A stretch of DNA of 64,000 bases from Erwinia tasmaniensis Et1/99 (lineage in GTDB: Bacteria; Pseudomonadota; Gammaproteobacteria; Enterobacterales; Enterobacteriaceae): contig NC_010694.1 in the NCBI RefSeq assembly GCF_000026185.1, positions 1,922,001 through 1,986,000 of the forward strand, given 5' to 3'. Positions 18,091 to 26,818 of the stretch are shown piece by piece. The notes beneath the pieces are model-generated. The model had not been told where the DNA came from, made no database searches, and saw only the letters and a program-made list of their open reading frames with translations. The translations under genes and the position numbers were made by a program. Position 1 is the first letter of the stretch. Every line of letters begins with the position of its first letter.

Positions 18091-19746
18091 TTACAGCGCC
18101 ATATCATGCTGCGCGCTTTCAGCACGTTTTTCATGCTGTTCTGGTGCGTTGATGGCTTTACCCGTTTTGCTGTCAATCACCGGTGGCTTGGTGAGTTGCA
18201 GCGTGGCGGCGGTATCATCCCAAACTTGCTGGGTCAACGACACGTTACCGTTCAGCTGCTGGCCATAGCTTGGCACGATAGCATGGATTTTGCTCTGCCA
18301 CTCTGGAGAGTTGAACTCCTGCGGGAACAGCTTCTTAATGACATTAAGCGCGATAGGAGCCGCGGTTGATGCGCCTGGCGATGCGCCCAGCAGGGCCGCG
18401 ATGGTTTTCTGCTCATCGGTAACAATTTCGGTGCCCAGTTTCAGCACGCCGCCCTTGTCGGCATCTTTCTTGATGATCTGCACACGCTGGCCAGCCTGAA
18501 TCAGTTTCCAGTCTTCTTTACGCGCATTCGGATAGTACTCTTTCAGCGCAGCGAAGCGGTCGTCATCGGTCAGCATGACCTGGCCAACCAGATATTTAAC
18601 CAGATCAAAGTTATCCATGCCAACATGGGTCATCGGCATAAAGTTGCTGGCAGTCGTGGTGCTGAGTAGATCAAACAGGGAGCCATTTTTCAAGAACTTA
18701 GTTGAGAAGGTCGCAAATGGGCCAAACAGCACCACACGCTTACCGTCAATAAAGCGGGCGTCCAGGTGCGGTACGGACATTGGCGGAGCGCCAACCGAAG
18801 CCTGACCATACACTTTTTCCGTATGCTGGCTGGTCACTTCAGGGTTTTCACTCACCAGGAATGAACCTCCCACCGGGAAGCCTGCATAGTTATCCGCCTC
18901 CGGGATACCGGTTTTTTGCAGCAGTTTCAACGCGCCGCCGCCAGCACCGATAAACACGTATTTTGCATCAACGCTGTGCTCTTTACCGCTTTTGACATCA
19001 GAGATAGTAACGTGCCATGAGTTATCAGCATTACGTTTGAATTCAGTGGCTTCGGCAGAGGTTTCCAGCGTAAAGTTTTTGTCTTTCTTCAGGCTTCCGA
19101 TGAGCTGACGGGTGATCTCGCCGTAGTTCACATCGGTGCCTACCGGCGTCCAGGTCGCCGCTACCTTCTGCTGCGGGTCGCGGCCTTCAATGATCAGCGG
19201 TGACCATTGCTTGATCTGGTTTTGATCGGTAGAGAACTTCATCCCCTGGAACAGGGTAGTCTGCTGCAAAGCTTCGTAGCGCTTGGTGAGGTAGTTGACG
19301 TTGTCATCACCCCAGACAAAGCTCATATGCGGCGTGGAGTTAATAAAAGAATGCGGATTGTTAAGAATGCCGCGCTTCACCTGAGAGGTCCAGAACTGGC
19401 GGGAAATCATGAACTGCTCGTTAATATCCAGCGCTTTACTGAAATCAATAGAGCCGTCTGCACGCTGAGGCGTGTAGTTCAGTTCCATGTTTGCCGAATG
19501 TCCTGTACCGGCATTATTCCAGCCGTTAGAAGATTCCAGCGCCACGCCGTCGAGTTTTTCCACCATCAGTTGCTTCCAGCCCGGCTGTAATTCCTGAAGC
19601 CAGGTCCCCAGGGAAGCACTCATTATGCCGCCACCAATCAGGAGTACATCCGTTTTTTCAGTGGCAGGAGTTTCAGCCCAGCTGCTGGAGCAAACCAGTA
19701 AAGCGGACAAAGAGAGAAGGGGGATCGTTTTTCTGATGTTAGACAT
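18091..19746 (-). CDS. mqo: Malate:quinone oxidoreductase
   Basis: FAD-dependent, membrane-associated enzyme that oxidises L-malate to oxaloacetate and passes electrons to quinone, bypassing malate dehydrogenase. The FAD-binding Rossmann motif [19 protein letters not shown] is near residue 35; family blocks include [46 protein letters not shown] and [12 protein letters not shown]. The ATG at 19746 is preferred over an upstream TTG. It starts with a hydrophobic signal-like segment ([17 protein letters not shown]) that is longer than in some orthologues, suggesting membrane targeting. No clear Shine-Dalgarno is visible. Monocistronic. Confidence 0.96.
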   Translation of the reverse strand: MSNIRKTIPLLSLSALLVCSSSWAETPATEKTDVLLIGGGIMSASLGTWLQELQPGWKQLMVEKLDGVALESSNGWNNAGTGHSANMELNYTPQRADGSIDFSKALDINEQFMISRQFWTSQVKRGILNNPHSFINSTPHMSFVWGDDNVNYLTKRYEALQQTTLFQGMKFSTDQNQIKQWSPLIIEGRDPQQKVAATWTPVGTDVNYGEITRQLIGSLKKDKNFTLETSAEATEFKRNADNSWHVTISDVKSGKEHSVDAKYVFIGAGGGALKLLQKTGIPEADNYAGFPVGGSFLVSENPEVTSQHTEKVYGQASVGAPPMSVPHLDARFIDGKRVVLFGPFATFSTKFLKNGSLFDLLSTTTASNFMPMTHVGMDNFDLVKYLVGQVMLTDDDRFAALKEYYPNARKEDWKLIQAGQRVQIIKKDADKGGVLKLGTEIVTDEQKTIAALLGASPGASTAAPIALNVIKKLFPQEFNSPEWQSKIHAIVPSYGQQLNGNVSLTQQVWDDTAATLQLTKPPVIDSKTGKAINAPEQHEKRAESAQHDMAL

Positions 19747-20202
19747 ATAGAATATCAATATTAGTTAAAGAAATGAGAAAATATTTTAACGCAATTCACC
19801 CTTAAGTTAAGAACTATTTTCACATCTTAAGTGAAATCTCAATCTTTTTTAGTTATTGACCAATTACTTTAATTGCTTTTGTGGTTTATTTAATTTAATA
19901 AGTGATGTGAGATATTGTCGAATTAGTCAAAAAAATATGTTTTTTTCTATTTAATTCAGCTATTCCATAAAAAAAACAGGGTTAAAACACCTGTAAAACC
20001 TTACATAAAATAAGTGTATATCTTCTGATACGCAACTTCAGATATAAAAAACGCACAGAATGCCACCTAACGGCTTAACGTTCCCCGCCTATACGGCGCT
20101 ACTCGTCCGGGAAAGCGTTGAGAAGGCCTCTTTCTATCTGGTAACGTTTTCGCTTTTGATGTGCCAGGATTAAGTGAGATGCCACCTAAGGAGCAGGCCG
20201 TG
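19747..20202. other. AT-rich divergent promoter region, about 450 bp
   Basis: Strongly AT-rich sequence upstream of mqo (-) and of the DUF4385 gene (+). It has many A/T tracts, which are consistent with nucleoid-protein-sensitive promoters, but no operator I can name. Confidence 0.4.
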
Positions 20203-20652
20203 ATGAAGGAATTTGATTACCAGCTGGATTTTGAGAACACTGATTTTCGCCAGCATCCTGAAAAGTACCGGGTGGGCCGCGGAGAGCAGGGGGTTTTAAC
20301 CGTCGAGCCCTATAAAAGTGAGATCCTTCCTTACTGGCGTTTCAAAACTGCCGCTATGGCTGACATTTCAGCCAAAAAAATCATGCAGCTATTTGAATCC
20401 TACCGCGATGATGATGACTTTGTCGGCATGGATATGGCGCGCAAATTCATCCAGATGGGGTATACGAGAGCACGCCGATATGCGAATCATCCTGGTGGGA
20501 GAAAATATGATGCGCAACGTAAGATCCTGCCTTTTCAGCTTGACGAAGAGAAAGCCGAAGCTGCCGCTATTTTCAAGGCCAGCTGGGATCTGATACGTGC
20601 GGATAAAGACTATCTGACACGTAAGAAAAAACATCAGCAGCAGTTCGGTTAG
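20203..20652 (+). CDS. DUF4385 family protein
   Basis: A 149-residue cytoplasmic protein of the DUF4385 family, recognised from DFRQHPEKYRVGRGEQGVL, VEPYKSEILPYWRFKT, FVGMDMARKFIQMGYTRARR and YANHPGGRKY. No catalytic motif is evident; function unknown. The ATG at 20203 is chosen because AAGGAG lies 9 nt upstream, whereas the longer GTG frame (20161) has no ribosome site. It stands alone. Confidence 0.82.
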   Translation: MKEFDYQLDFENTDFRQHPEKYRVGRGEQGVLTVEPYKSEILPYWRFKTAAMADISAKKIMQLFESYRDDDDFVGMDMARKFIQMGYTRARRYANHPGGRKYDAQRKILPFQLDEEKAEAAAIFKASWDLIRADKDYLTRKKKHQQQFG

Positions 20653-20723
20653 GCGAGACAGGGCGCATGTTTACCTTAAATATACCGTTGATGGCGTAAG
20701 ATGGGGCATCCGTGCCACCAAGA

Positions 20724-21359
20724 TTACTCGAAATGAACCTGTGGATTATCAGACAGCAGAACGAACTTTTTGCTGTCTTTATCCAGCGCACGGATCGCAC
20801 CGCTTTCAATATCATATACCCAGCCATGCAGACGCAGCGCGTTGTTGCGCAGGCCAACGGCAACAGAAGGGTGCGTTTTGATATTGTTCAGCTGAGCAAT
20901 AACGTTTTCCTGCACCATCGCATTGACTTTATCTTCTTCAGTGTCGTAGTTTTTTTTCTCAACTACCGCTTTAGCGGCATCCGCATAGCGCAGCCAGTGT
21001 TCCACCGCAGGCATGGGGGCCAGGCACTGGCAGGTTGCGATAGCCTTCATGGCACCGCAGTTTGAATGACCACAAATCACGATATCACTGACGCCCAGCG
21101 CCACGACGGCATACTCGATCGTGGCAGACACACCGCCGGGTTCAGGGCCAAAGGAAGGCACGATATTTCCGGCATTACGGATAACAAATAGCTGTCCCGG
21201 GTCTTGCTGGGTAACCAGCTCTGGCACCAGCCGGCTATCTGAACATGAGATAAACAGCGCTTTGGGATTCTGGCTAGAGGCAAGGCTGCGGAACAGCTCT
21301 TTTTGCTCCGGGAAAATATCTTTCTGGAAGTTCAGGAAACCTTCAACAATGTGTTGCAT
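20724..21359 (-). CDS. Beta-class carbonic anhydrase (CynT-like)
   Basis: Zinc enzyme interconverting CO2 and bicarbonate in the cytoplasm. Zinc ligands and catalytic residues are visible: CSDSR (Cys and the Asp-Arg dyad) near residue 40 and GHSNCGA (His and Cys) near 98. The product (211 residues) is closest to E. coli CynT ([47 protein letters not shown]), but no cynR or cynS neighbours exist, so it is a housekeeping or stand-alone enzyme. The ATG at 21359 has AAGAGA upstream; a 16-codon upstream extension is open but unlikely. Confidence 0.93.
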   Translation of the reverse strand: MQHIVEGFLNFQKDIFPEQKELFRSLASSQNPKALFISCSDSRLVPELVTQQDPGQLFVIRNAGNIVPSFGPEPGGVSATIEYAVVALGVSDIVICGHSNCGAMKAIATCQCLAPMPAVEHWLRYADAAKAVVEKKNYDTEEDKVNAMVQENVIAQLNNIKTHPSVAVGLRNNALRLHGWVYDIESGAIRALDKDSKKFVLLSDNPQVHFE

Positions 21360-21555
21360 AGCAATCTCTTTTTCTGGTGAGCGTTTGATTAAGGTGACAT
21401 TTTGCATTTTATTGAGTGCAGCGACAACCGCCAGCGGTATAAGGGTAGCTCACGAGGATGAAATCAGAGCGATAAGGCATCAGATTTCATCATTGATAGG
21501 GTCGAGAGTTTATGTCACTCAACGCCCGAATGTACTTTAATTCATAGAGGGATAT

Positions 21556-21720
21556 ATGAAAATCATTGCGGCTTCATTCATGCTGGTTGCGCTTTTGGTC
21601 GCCATTTCTTCGTCTACTGCTGCTGGATCGAGTTGTTGGAAAGATCCTGATACAGGTTACCTATGCTGTCCGCATCCCTGGGGGGGGATTTACTGTGACC
21701 CGGCAACCGGACCAGACTAA
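21556..21720 (+). CDS. Secreted 54-residue cysteine-rich peptide
   Basis: A short gene with good start signals: ATAGAGGGAT precedes the ATG at 21556. Residues 1-23 form a clear Sec signal peptide (charged K2, hydrophobic core, AxA-like STAA-G cleavage). The mature part, about 31 residues, holds four cysteines (C27, C37, C38, C47) plus three Trp/Tyr-Pro motifs (PHPWGG, YCDP), suggesting a disulfide-knotted periplasmic or secreted peptide. A rho-independent terminator follows 11 nt after the stop. I do not recognise the family. The gene is unusually compact and self-contained, just left of dif. Confidence 0.75.
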   Translation: MKIIAASFMLVALLVAISSSTAAGSSCWKDPDTGYLCCPHPWGGIYCDPATGPD

Positions 21721-21731
21721 CAGCCTCACGC

Positions 21732-21756
21732 AAAGCAGCCGTTCAGGCTGCTTTTT
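21732..21756 (+). terminator. Rho-independent terminator of the Cys-rich peptide gene
   Basis: AAAGCAGCC / GGCTGCTTT with loop GTTCA, followed by a T run (TTTTT in total). Confidence 0.88.
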
Positions 21757-21872
21757 AAGTCATACATAGTGATTTGGTATTCCAGTATGGGCTCAATATC
21801 GAACCGGATAGGGGCTGTCTAGATAAGGTCATGACAAGGCCAGCAAAGCCAGATTTCACGTACCGCTATCTT

Positions 21873-21900
21873 GGTGCGTATAATGTATATTATGTTAAAT
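21873..21900 (+). other. dif: Chromosome dimer resolution site dif (XerC/XerD)
   Basis: The 28 bp consist of a XerC arm GGTGCGTATAA, a 6-bp centre TGTATA and a XerD arm TTATGTTAAAT. This differs from the E. coli dif site as I know it at a single position (T for C at position 7 of the XerC arm); the centre and the XerD arm are identical. XerC/XerD, activated by FtsK, recombine here to resolve chromosome dimers. It marks the replication terminus, in intergenic DNA at the left edge of an AT-rich accessory island. Confidence 0.95.
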
Positions 21901-22069
21901 TGCATATTATGAGTACTTAGTTGATATACCTTTCGCAGACGGTGCTCAAACTACTGACCTCCCCCATATCATTTCGCTGCTCAGCGTTGTCTTCTTTTTG
22001 TGAACTGCTTTCGTTGAACAGCTTGCAATCCTGTGGTCGAACCCTGTTTTTGAATTTCTTCAATTATTG

Positions 22070-22384
22070 CTAATGATCGATTATCGAAGAAGGTTTTTCA
22101 TTTTCGGGTGACCAATAGCCGCCGCTTCCATGATAGGTTTCTGCTCCCAGGACGAATTGGGTTTCGCAACGATTGCATGCAAAGTGATAATCGACGATGT
22201 CACCCCATACCATCTTTTCAGCGCACTCATTGAAGCTGTATTGGTTCCAGTTATCGGCCGTGTGAATTTCGGACAACGTCTTATCACTAAGCGCGGCTTT
22301 AGCGACACGAATGGCCTTTCGTAATTGATCCGGTGTCCTGATAATGTATTTAACACATAGCTCCTGGCAGTGCTGACAGCTCAT
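22070..22384 (-). CDS. Small zinc-ribbon-like protein, candidate immunity partner
   Basis: A 104-residue protein with two CxxC-type knuckles (CQHCQELC at residues 3-9 and CNRC near 72), suggesting a zinc ribbon. It ends with a segment ETYHGSGGYWSP that I associate with small proteins encoded beside toxins in enterobacteria, but I cannot name the family. It is the last gene of a leftward cluster, 39 nt after the HNH nuclease gene. An immunity role for the nuclease is inference from position and size. Cytoplasmic; no signal peptide. Confidence 0.6.
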   Translation of the reverse strand: MSCQHCQELCVKYIIRTPDQLRKAIRVAKAALSDKTLSEIHTADNWNQYSFNECAEKMVWGDIVDYHFACNRCETQFVLGAETYHGSGGYWSPENEKPSSIIDH

Positions 22385-22423
22385 TGAGTTGTGCCTCGTG
22401 TTATTGATAAATACTCGATAATT

Positions 22424-22966
22424 TCAATCAGCATTGTTCATCCCGCTTTCGCAGGCAAGCTCTGCGTGATGAAGACGCCTGAACTTTTCCCACCTGGCAC
22501 GGAGATTTTCGGGATTGATAAAGGTTTTTAGCGCGTCCTTGTTCAAAATTCTTACGGTTAAATCAGCCGTGTTCAGGCAGCCTCTCGCCGCTTTAGTGAA
22601 GTACAGCCTTAGCGTATCTGGATTGATGGCGAATTCGTGACTGTCAAACAGTGCGTGGATATCCCTGCGCAGCAAAAGTCCATTGGTTTTTTCGGGAATT
22701 CCCCGATCACAGTGTGGCGTGAGATGTGCCGCTTCGGTAATACAACGCAGGCTGGCACCCGTAACAACACAGCGATGGTGACAGTTTTCTCTTACTTCGT
22801 TGGCGAACGGCGACTGGTCAGGACGAGTCATCGAGGTTGTCTTCACTCCCTCTCTATATGCGCGGTGTTGAGATTGTTGCTTCGGTAAATCAATATACGT
22901 CACCCCTCCCCGTTTTGCCGTTAAATTGCTTGGGGATCGCCCAGGAAACTCCGGCCAACGTAACAT
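22424..22966 (-). CDS. HNH endonuclease domain protein (HNH_2-like)
   Basis: A 180-residue protein. The HNH core spans about residues 55-125: a strand-turn with RCVVTG, the first His in EAAHLTPHCDRG, an N-G-LLLRRDIHALFD motif giving the Asn and last His, then FAINPDTLRLYF. This pattern is that of HNH nucleases found in restriction systems and as toxin domains. The N-terminal 50 residues (FPGRSPSNLTAKRGG) match nothing known to me and may be the remnant of a larger toxin or a short targeting segment. The gene starts 6 nt after the 92-residue gene stops. Nuclease fold is firm, biological role uncertain. Confidence 0.8.
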   Translation of the reverse strand: MLRWPEFPGRSPSNLTAKRGGVTYIDLPKQQSQHRAYREGVKTTSMTRPDQSPFANEVRENCHHRCVVTGASLRCITEAAHLTPHCDRGIPEKTNGLLLRRDIHALFDSHEFAINPDTLRLYFTKAARGCLNTADLTVRILNKDALKTFINPENLRARWEKFRRLHHAELACESGMNNAD

Positions 22967-22972
22967 GATCCA

Positions 22973-23251
22973 TCAAGACGATTTTCCGCGTACTGCTTTT
23001 AGCGCTTTTTGGGCCGTTAATAAACCTGTATAGACCAGATAGCTACCGTCCTGTTGTTTAATGCGCAGAACGACACGGTCGATTTTTCTTTTCGCATCCA
23101 ATTTCCAATAGCCTGTACAACCGGAGCCTTTTTCTAAATCCAAAGTTGTTTTGCCTGTAACCCCATCTGTGGTGATTGAAAGGAGCAGCCCATGCAGGTT
23201 GAGGTCATAGATACTGCTTATTTCGGTAAGAGCAGTGGTCAAAAGAGTCAT
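22973..23251 (-). CDS. Hypothetical protein, 92 residues, in HNH cluster
   Basis: Small cytoplasmic protein with alternating beta-type pattern (LHGLLLSITTDGVTGKTTLDL, RKIDRVVLRIKQQDGSYLVYTG). No motif recognised. It lies immediately upstream of the HNH gene (6-nt gap) and overlaps a 45-residue reading frame in another frame. A stop codon directly before its ATG rules out an upstream extension in frame. It may be a partner or a second immunity-like protein of the module. Confidence 0.6.
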   Translation of the reverse strand: MTLLTTALTEISSIYDLNLHGLLLSITTDGVTGKTTLDLEKGSGCTGYWKLDAKRKIDRVVLRIKQQDGSYLVYTGLLTAQKALKAVRGKSS

Positions 23252-23342
23252 TTAACGCTCTGAATGTAGTGTGTATCGCAAGGATAATATCGGTGAAACC
23301 GGCTTCGGTGGGATACGGTTCTGCAAAAAGTGATTTTAGCAT
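23205..23342 (-). CDS. Possible 45-residue protein at head of the HNH cluster
   Basis: This frame has the best start signal of the cluster: CAGGGAGTCGCT precedes the ATG at 23342. The peptide (MLKSLFAEPYPTEAGFTDII...) overlaps the start of the 92-residue gene by 47 nt in another frame. Either it is a short coupled gene, or it and the 92-residue ORF are two halves of one frameshifted gene; both are open. No family recognised. Confidence 0.4.
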   Translation of the reverse strand: MLKSLFAEPYPTEAGFTDIILAIHTTFRALNDSFDHCSYRNKQYL

Positions 23343-23438
23343 AGCGACTCCCTGGTAAATTTATCAGTATGCCTGAAGATTTCTAAAAGTGAATGGCGAT
23401 ATTATACGGGAATGGTAACAGCTTCAGCAGACATTAAA

Positions 23439-24278
23439 TTATAAATAATTATTATATAACTCACTGGTGATAAAAGCGCGAAGCAACGAAGCCTTCCATT
23501 CATTTTTACCAAAATCCTTGACCCTTCTGATATATTGACGAATTAATATAGTCTTGACTTCTTCGTTAGACACAACCCCTTTAAATGATGATATGTCATC
23601 AATAATTTCTTTCAGTTTTGCTGGGCTATGATCATTATAAAGCTTTATAATCCCCAGTCTCTTATAATGCTTTATAATGGTAGGGTGGTGCGTCAGCTTG
23701 TCTTCAAATATCTTCCAAATGGCTTTTGGTTTGTTATTGCTGAATGTTATTTCACAATTAATAAATCTGAATTTAGGTATTTTATCAGTGTAGAAATTTA
23801 TAATACCACCACATCCGCCTTCTCTCCAGTATTCTAATTTCCTTTCGTTACATGTTCCACAGATCCATATTAAATTTTTTGAGAGCAGAACAAAGTCAGG
23901 ATGTTCATTTTTAGGTATGTAGTGATCAACTGTGTCAGACGGGAGTAAGCCGCAATTGGGACAAATGTATTGAAGATGCTCATCCTGGTTTTTTCTTACA
24001 TCCTCTCTTAATTTTTTAACACCTTTGCTTTGACTGTCAAAAAGATAAATTAATGCGGATTTTTCATCCGAACTGATAGTTGAGTTGGAAATGTTTATTA
24101 ATTGTTTTTTACCATATAGACTTTCGTATTCAGTGTACCTTTTTGAAATTGAACTTTTGATTCCATTAAGGGTTTCTTTTTTTTAAGATGGCACGCCTTT
24201 ATATGTATCCTTCATGGCGGATACACAACTTTCAAAAATCAATACGTCATTAAATTGATTTGTTTTTCTACTTTTCAT
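23439..24278 (-). pseudogene. HNH nuclease gene interrupted by an in-frame stop (PtuB-like)
   Basis: Starting at the ATG at 24278, 31 codons (including IFESCVSAMKD) are followed by TAA at 24183-24185 and then 247 more codons in the same frame to 23439. The intact protein would be 279 residues. The second part holds an HNH/zinc-finger nuclease core: CPNCG, VDHYIPK (catalytic His), NLIWICGTCNERK. The part after the stop has no ATG/GTG/TTG start until far downstream, so an ORF finder misses it. The ATG overlaps the ATPase stop by 11 nt, a tight operon as in ATPase-HNH (Septu, PtuAB) defence pairs. The stop abuts a run of eight A (24177-24184 as T on the + strand). Probably inactive unless read through. 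Confidence 0.82.
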
Positions 24279-25378
24279 TGTTTCCTAAACTCTCAAGGTA
24301 AAGCTGTGCGCCGAGACCAAGCCTGTCACTAAAAATTTTATTCGTTTCGTCAGCGCCATAACGTGAGTGAAGCGATTTTAATATTTTTTTATATTCCGGT
24401 TCTTCCTGTATAGTCCTGAATACATTTGATGTTATAGAGTCCAGGTTCTCACCCAGCGTTTCTATCTCAAGTATCCTTGACTGCACCCGCCCACTGCTTG
24501 TGTCAAACACCCTGGTGTATTTCGACGGTATTTGTTGAAGTATGATTGGCGAGTGGGTTGCTATAATGGCATAGGAGTCTAGATACTTCAGAAGCTCATT
24601 AATAGCAGGGATTAGCTTTGATATTGCCTGTGGGTGAAGGTGCAGCTCAGGCTCATCAAATAAAATCAAAGAATCCTTATTTGCCTCTGCTATAATTTGA
24701 GTGAAGGAATATATAATTATGCTTTCCCCCGAGCTTAGGAACGAATCATTGATTATGTTAGAGTATACTTTGTCAGTGAAAAAATAACCCTTAATGATAT
24801 CCAACTTGTCTTTTTTGATAAAATGACTTAACGCCTCCTCCCAGTGAAAAATCATGTCTTTATTTATAATTTTGTCACAGCTGGCTTTATACACCTCTAA
24901 CATTCTTGTCCGACTCATAAAGCCATCTTTATCTCGGAGTCCACAATATTTATAACTAAAACTCTTTTTTTTCTTTGGGGATTTCGAAGGTATCGAATGC
25001 ACTAAATGAAACTGCTATTATTTTACTAAAGGGAGGCCTGGATGGTGAGAGCTCACCTCGATTTTCACGCCCGCTCATGCTAAGAGCCAGATCGGCCAGA
25101 TACGTTGTTTTCCCTGTGCCATTTTCACCAATTATCACATTAACCCTTGAGTGAATCGGTTTTTGACTATCGAAATCAAAATTACATTTTGTTTTAATAC
25201 CATCATCTCCATTCTGAAATGCAAATGAAAACGAACCGGTATAAGTTGATTTATTGATTATAAAATACCCTGACTTTACGGCTCGCTCGGCATCACTAAA
25301 TCTGATTAAAGAGCTTTTGAAAATGTCTAATGATTCAAATTGATCTCTTAAACCAAAATATATCGATAAATCGTTCAT
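24268..25378 (-). pseudogene. AAA/ABC-type ATPase gene with a frameshift (PtuA-like)
   Basis: Two overlapping frames form one ATPase. The first (25378 leftwards, 140 codons) has the Walker A GENGTGKT at residues 84-91. The second (ending 24268) has the ABC signature-like LSSGES, Walker B SLILFDEPELHLHPQ and the switch ATHSP. They join at an A8 run (24965-24972 as T8 on the + strand): first frame ends PKEKKEF-stop, the other reads KKKSFSYKYCG. Removing one A gives one open frame of 369 residues. Either a real +1 A mutation, a homopolymer sequencing error, or transcriptional slippage restores it. It overlaps the upstream gene by 4 nt and the HNH gene by 11 nt. Confidence 0.85.
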
Positions 25379-25710
25379 AGTGCCAGTATATCTTCTGCTT
25401 TATCATCAAACTTGTTTAGAAACCTGCTGTAAAACTCATCTGACTGCCCAAGTGATGCACAATTATCTGGGATTTTTTTAAACTCACCGGAAAGGGTAAG
25501 GAATCCATTTTCGTCGTAACCTGTAGAGTCTATGGATATTATTTTAACCTCTCCAAAGTTTGTGTTTCTTTCTCCATTCACATCATAATAGTATACAGAA
25601 TAGGTTGTTTTAAACCCGTAATCATCCCATTTACTCTGAATAAATAAAAGACACTCTCCTTCTGGCTTATCAATAATTCTGTTTGAGTAGGGTGAAATAA
25701 ATATTTTCAT
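25375..25710 (-). CDS. Small accessory protein of the ATPase-HNH operon
   Basis: A 111-residue cytoplasmic protein at the head of the operon, overlapping the ATPase start by 4 nt (ATGA). The sequence is beta-rich (CLLFIQSKWDDYGFKTTYSVYYYD, GFLTLSGEFKKIP) and has no motif I recognise. Its tight coupling suggests a regulator, sensor or structural partner of the ATPase-nuclease pair. It appears intact. Codon use is AT-rich like the next two genes and unlike the surrounding core genes. Confidence 0.65.
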   Translation of the reverse strand: MKIFISPYSNRIIDKPEGECLLFIQSKWDDYGFKTTYSVYYYDVNGERNTNFGEVKIISIDSTGYDENGFLTLSGEFKKIPDNCASLGQSDEFYSRFLNKFDDKAEDILAL

Positions 25711-25939
25711 ACTGGTCTCATAAGTTAGCTTTTGAGATTACCGCACGGTAAATGCAGTTATCGAAAGACATGGTTTGTTCGACAGGGAAAGTACATGAAT
25801 TTTTGAGGTTACTTCCGAATTAAATAAGCTACCGCCCTCAGATGCGTCAGCCCCGATCGGTAGGGGCTAAATATTAACAAAATTTATCATTTATTCAATA
25901 AGGAGATGAGCTAACGATTGAAAAATCGCCCTCAGGCCC

Positions 25940-26818
25940 CTACTCACTCAGTGAGCATAGCTCCGTAACAGTTGGCCTATCCCGGTGAGCATTTTCCCCA
26001 GCATCCTTTCCCCGGTACATACTGACCACCTCTCCGATAATCAGTAATGCCGGGGCTTCCACCTTATTATCTGTCACCAGCTGCGCTAACTCATCAAGCC
26101 GCCCGGCGACCGTCCGCTGATCGGGACGAGTTCCTCGCTCAATAACGGCGGCTGGCGTCGCTTTACGTAAGCCATGAGCGATTAACTGCTGGCTAATTTG
26201 ACTTATATTGGCAATGCCCATGTAAAACACCAGCGTTTGACGGCTTTCCACCAGTGTTGACCAGTCAGGCTCCGATCCACCCTGGGCACTGTGGCCGGTA
26301 ATAAATCTCACCGACTGCGCCAATCCACGATGTGTTAGGGAAATACCGCTGGCGGCGGCACAACCCATTGCCGCAGTGATGCCGGGCACGATATGGCATA
26401 CCACGTTATGCTGCTGGCAATGGATCATTTCTTCACCACCGCGACCAAAAATAAACGGATCGCCTCCTTTAAGACGCACCACGCGATGGCCGCTCTGCGC
26501 CAGACTGACCAGCAGCTGATTGATTTCCTCCTGCCCTAACGTATGGTTTTGCATCGATTTCCCCACGTCAATGCGCTGCGCATTCTTGGGAACCAGCGCC
26601 ATAATCGGGTCGGATACCAGCCGGTCAAAGACGACGACATCAGCCTGTTGGATCACCCGCAACGCTTTTAAGGTCAACAGCTCGACGTCTCCCGGCCCGG
26701 CCCCAACCAGCCAGACTTCACCATAACAAACCGGATCCTTCTGGTTTGCCACGGTTATGATTTGCGCAAAAGTGTGGGTCCATTGCGGTATTGCCAGAGG
26801 TTGCTTAAGCCTGTTCAT
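25940..26818 (-). CDS. cobA: Uroporphyrinogen-III C-methyltransferase
   Basis: SAM-dependent enzyme that converts uroporphyrinogen III to precorrin-2, the first step to siroheme, the cofactor of nitrite reductase. The 292-residue protein matches the C-terminal module of CysG: VGAGPGDVELLTLKA, VRLKGGDPFIFGRGGEE, PGITAAMGCAA and FYMG. It lacks the N-terminal CysG dehydrogenase/ferrochelatase part, so siroheme completion needs another gene. Its start overlaps the nasA stop by 4 nt; it is the last gene of the nas operon, which supplies cofactor on demand. Confidence 0.93.
   Translation of the reverse strand: MNRLKQPLAIPQWTHTFAQIITVANQKDPVCYGEVWLVGAGPGDVELLTLKALRVIQQADVVVFDRLVSDPIMALVPKNAQRIDVGKSMQNHTLGQEEINQLLVSLAQSGHRVVRLKGGDPFIFGRGGEEMIHCQQHNVVCHIVPGITAAMGCAAASGISLTHRGLAQSVRFITGHSAQGGSEPDWSTLVESRQTLVFYMGIANISQISQQLIAHGLRKATPAAVIERGTRPDQRTVAGRLDELAQLVTDNKVEAPALLIIGEVVSMYRGKDAGENAHRDRPTVTELCSLSE

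Noticed and set aside
24177..24184. Transcriptional slippage to rescue the HNH nuclease at its A8 run
   Set aside because: The stop is formed by the T and the first two A, so adding or losing A leaves it, and the two parts are already in the same frame.
25711..25939. Second dif-like site at the right end of the island
   Set aside because: The AT-rich sequence before cobA shows no XerC or XerD arm beyond chance similarity.
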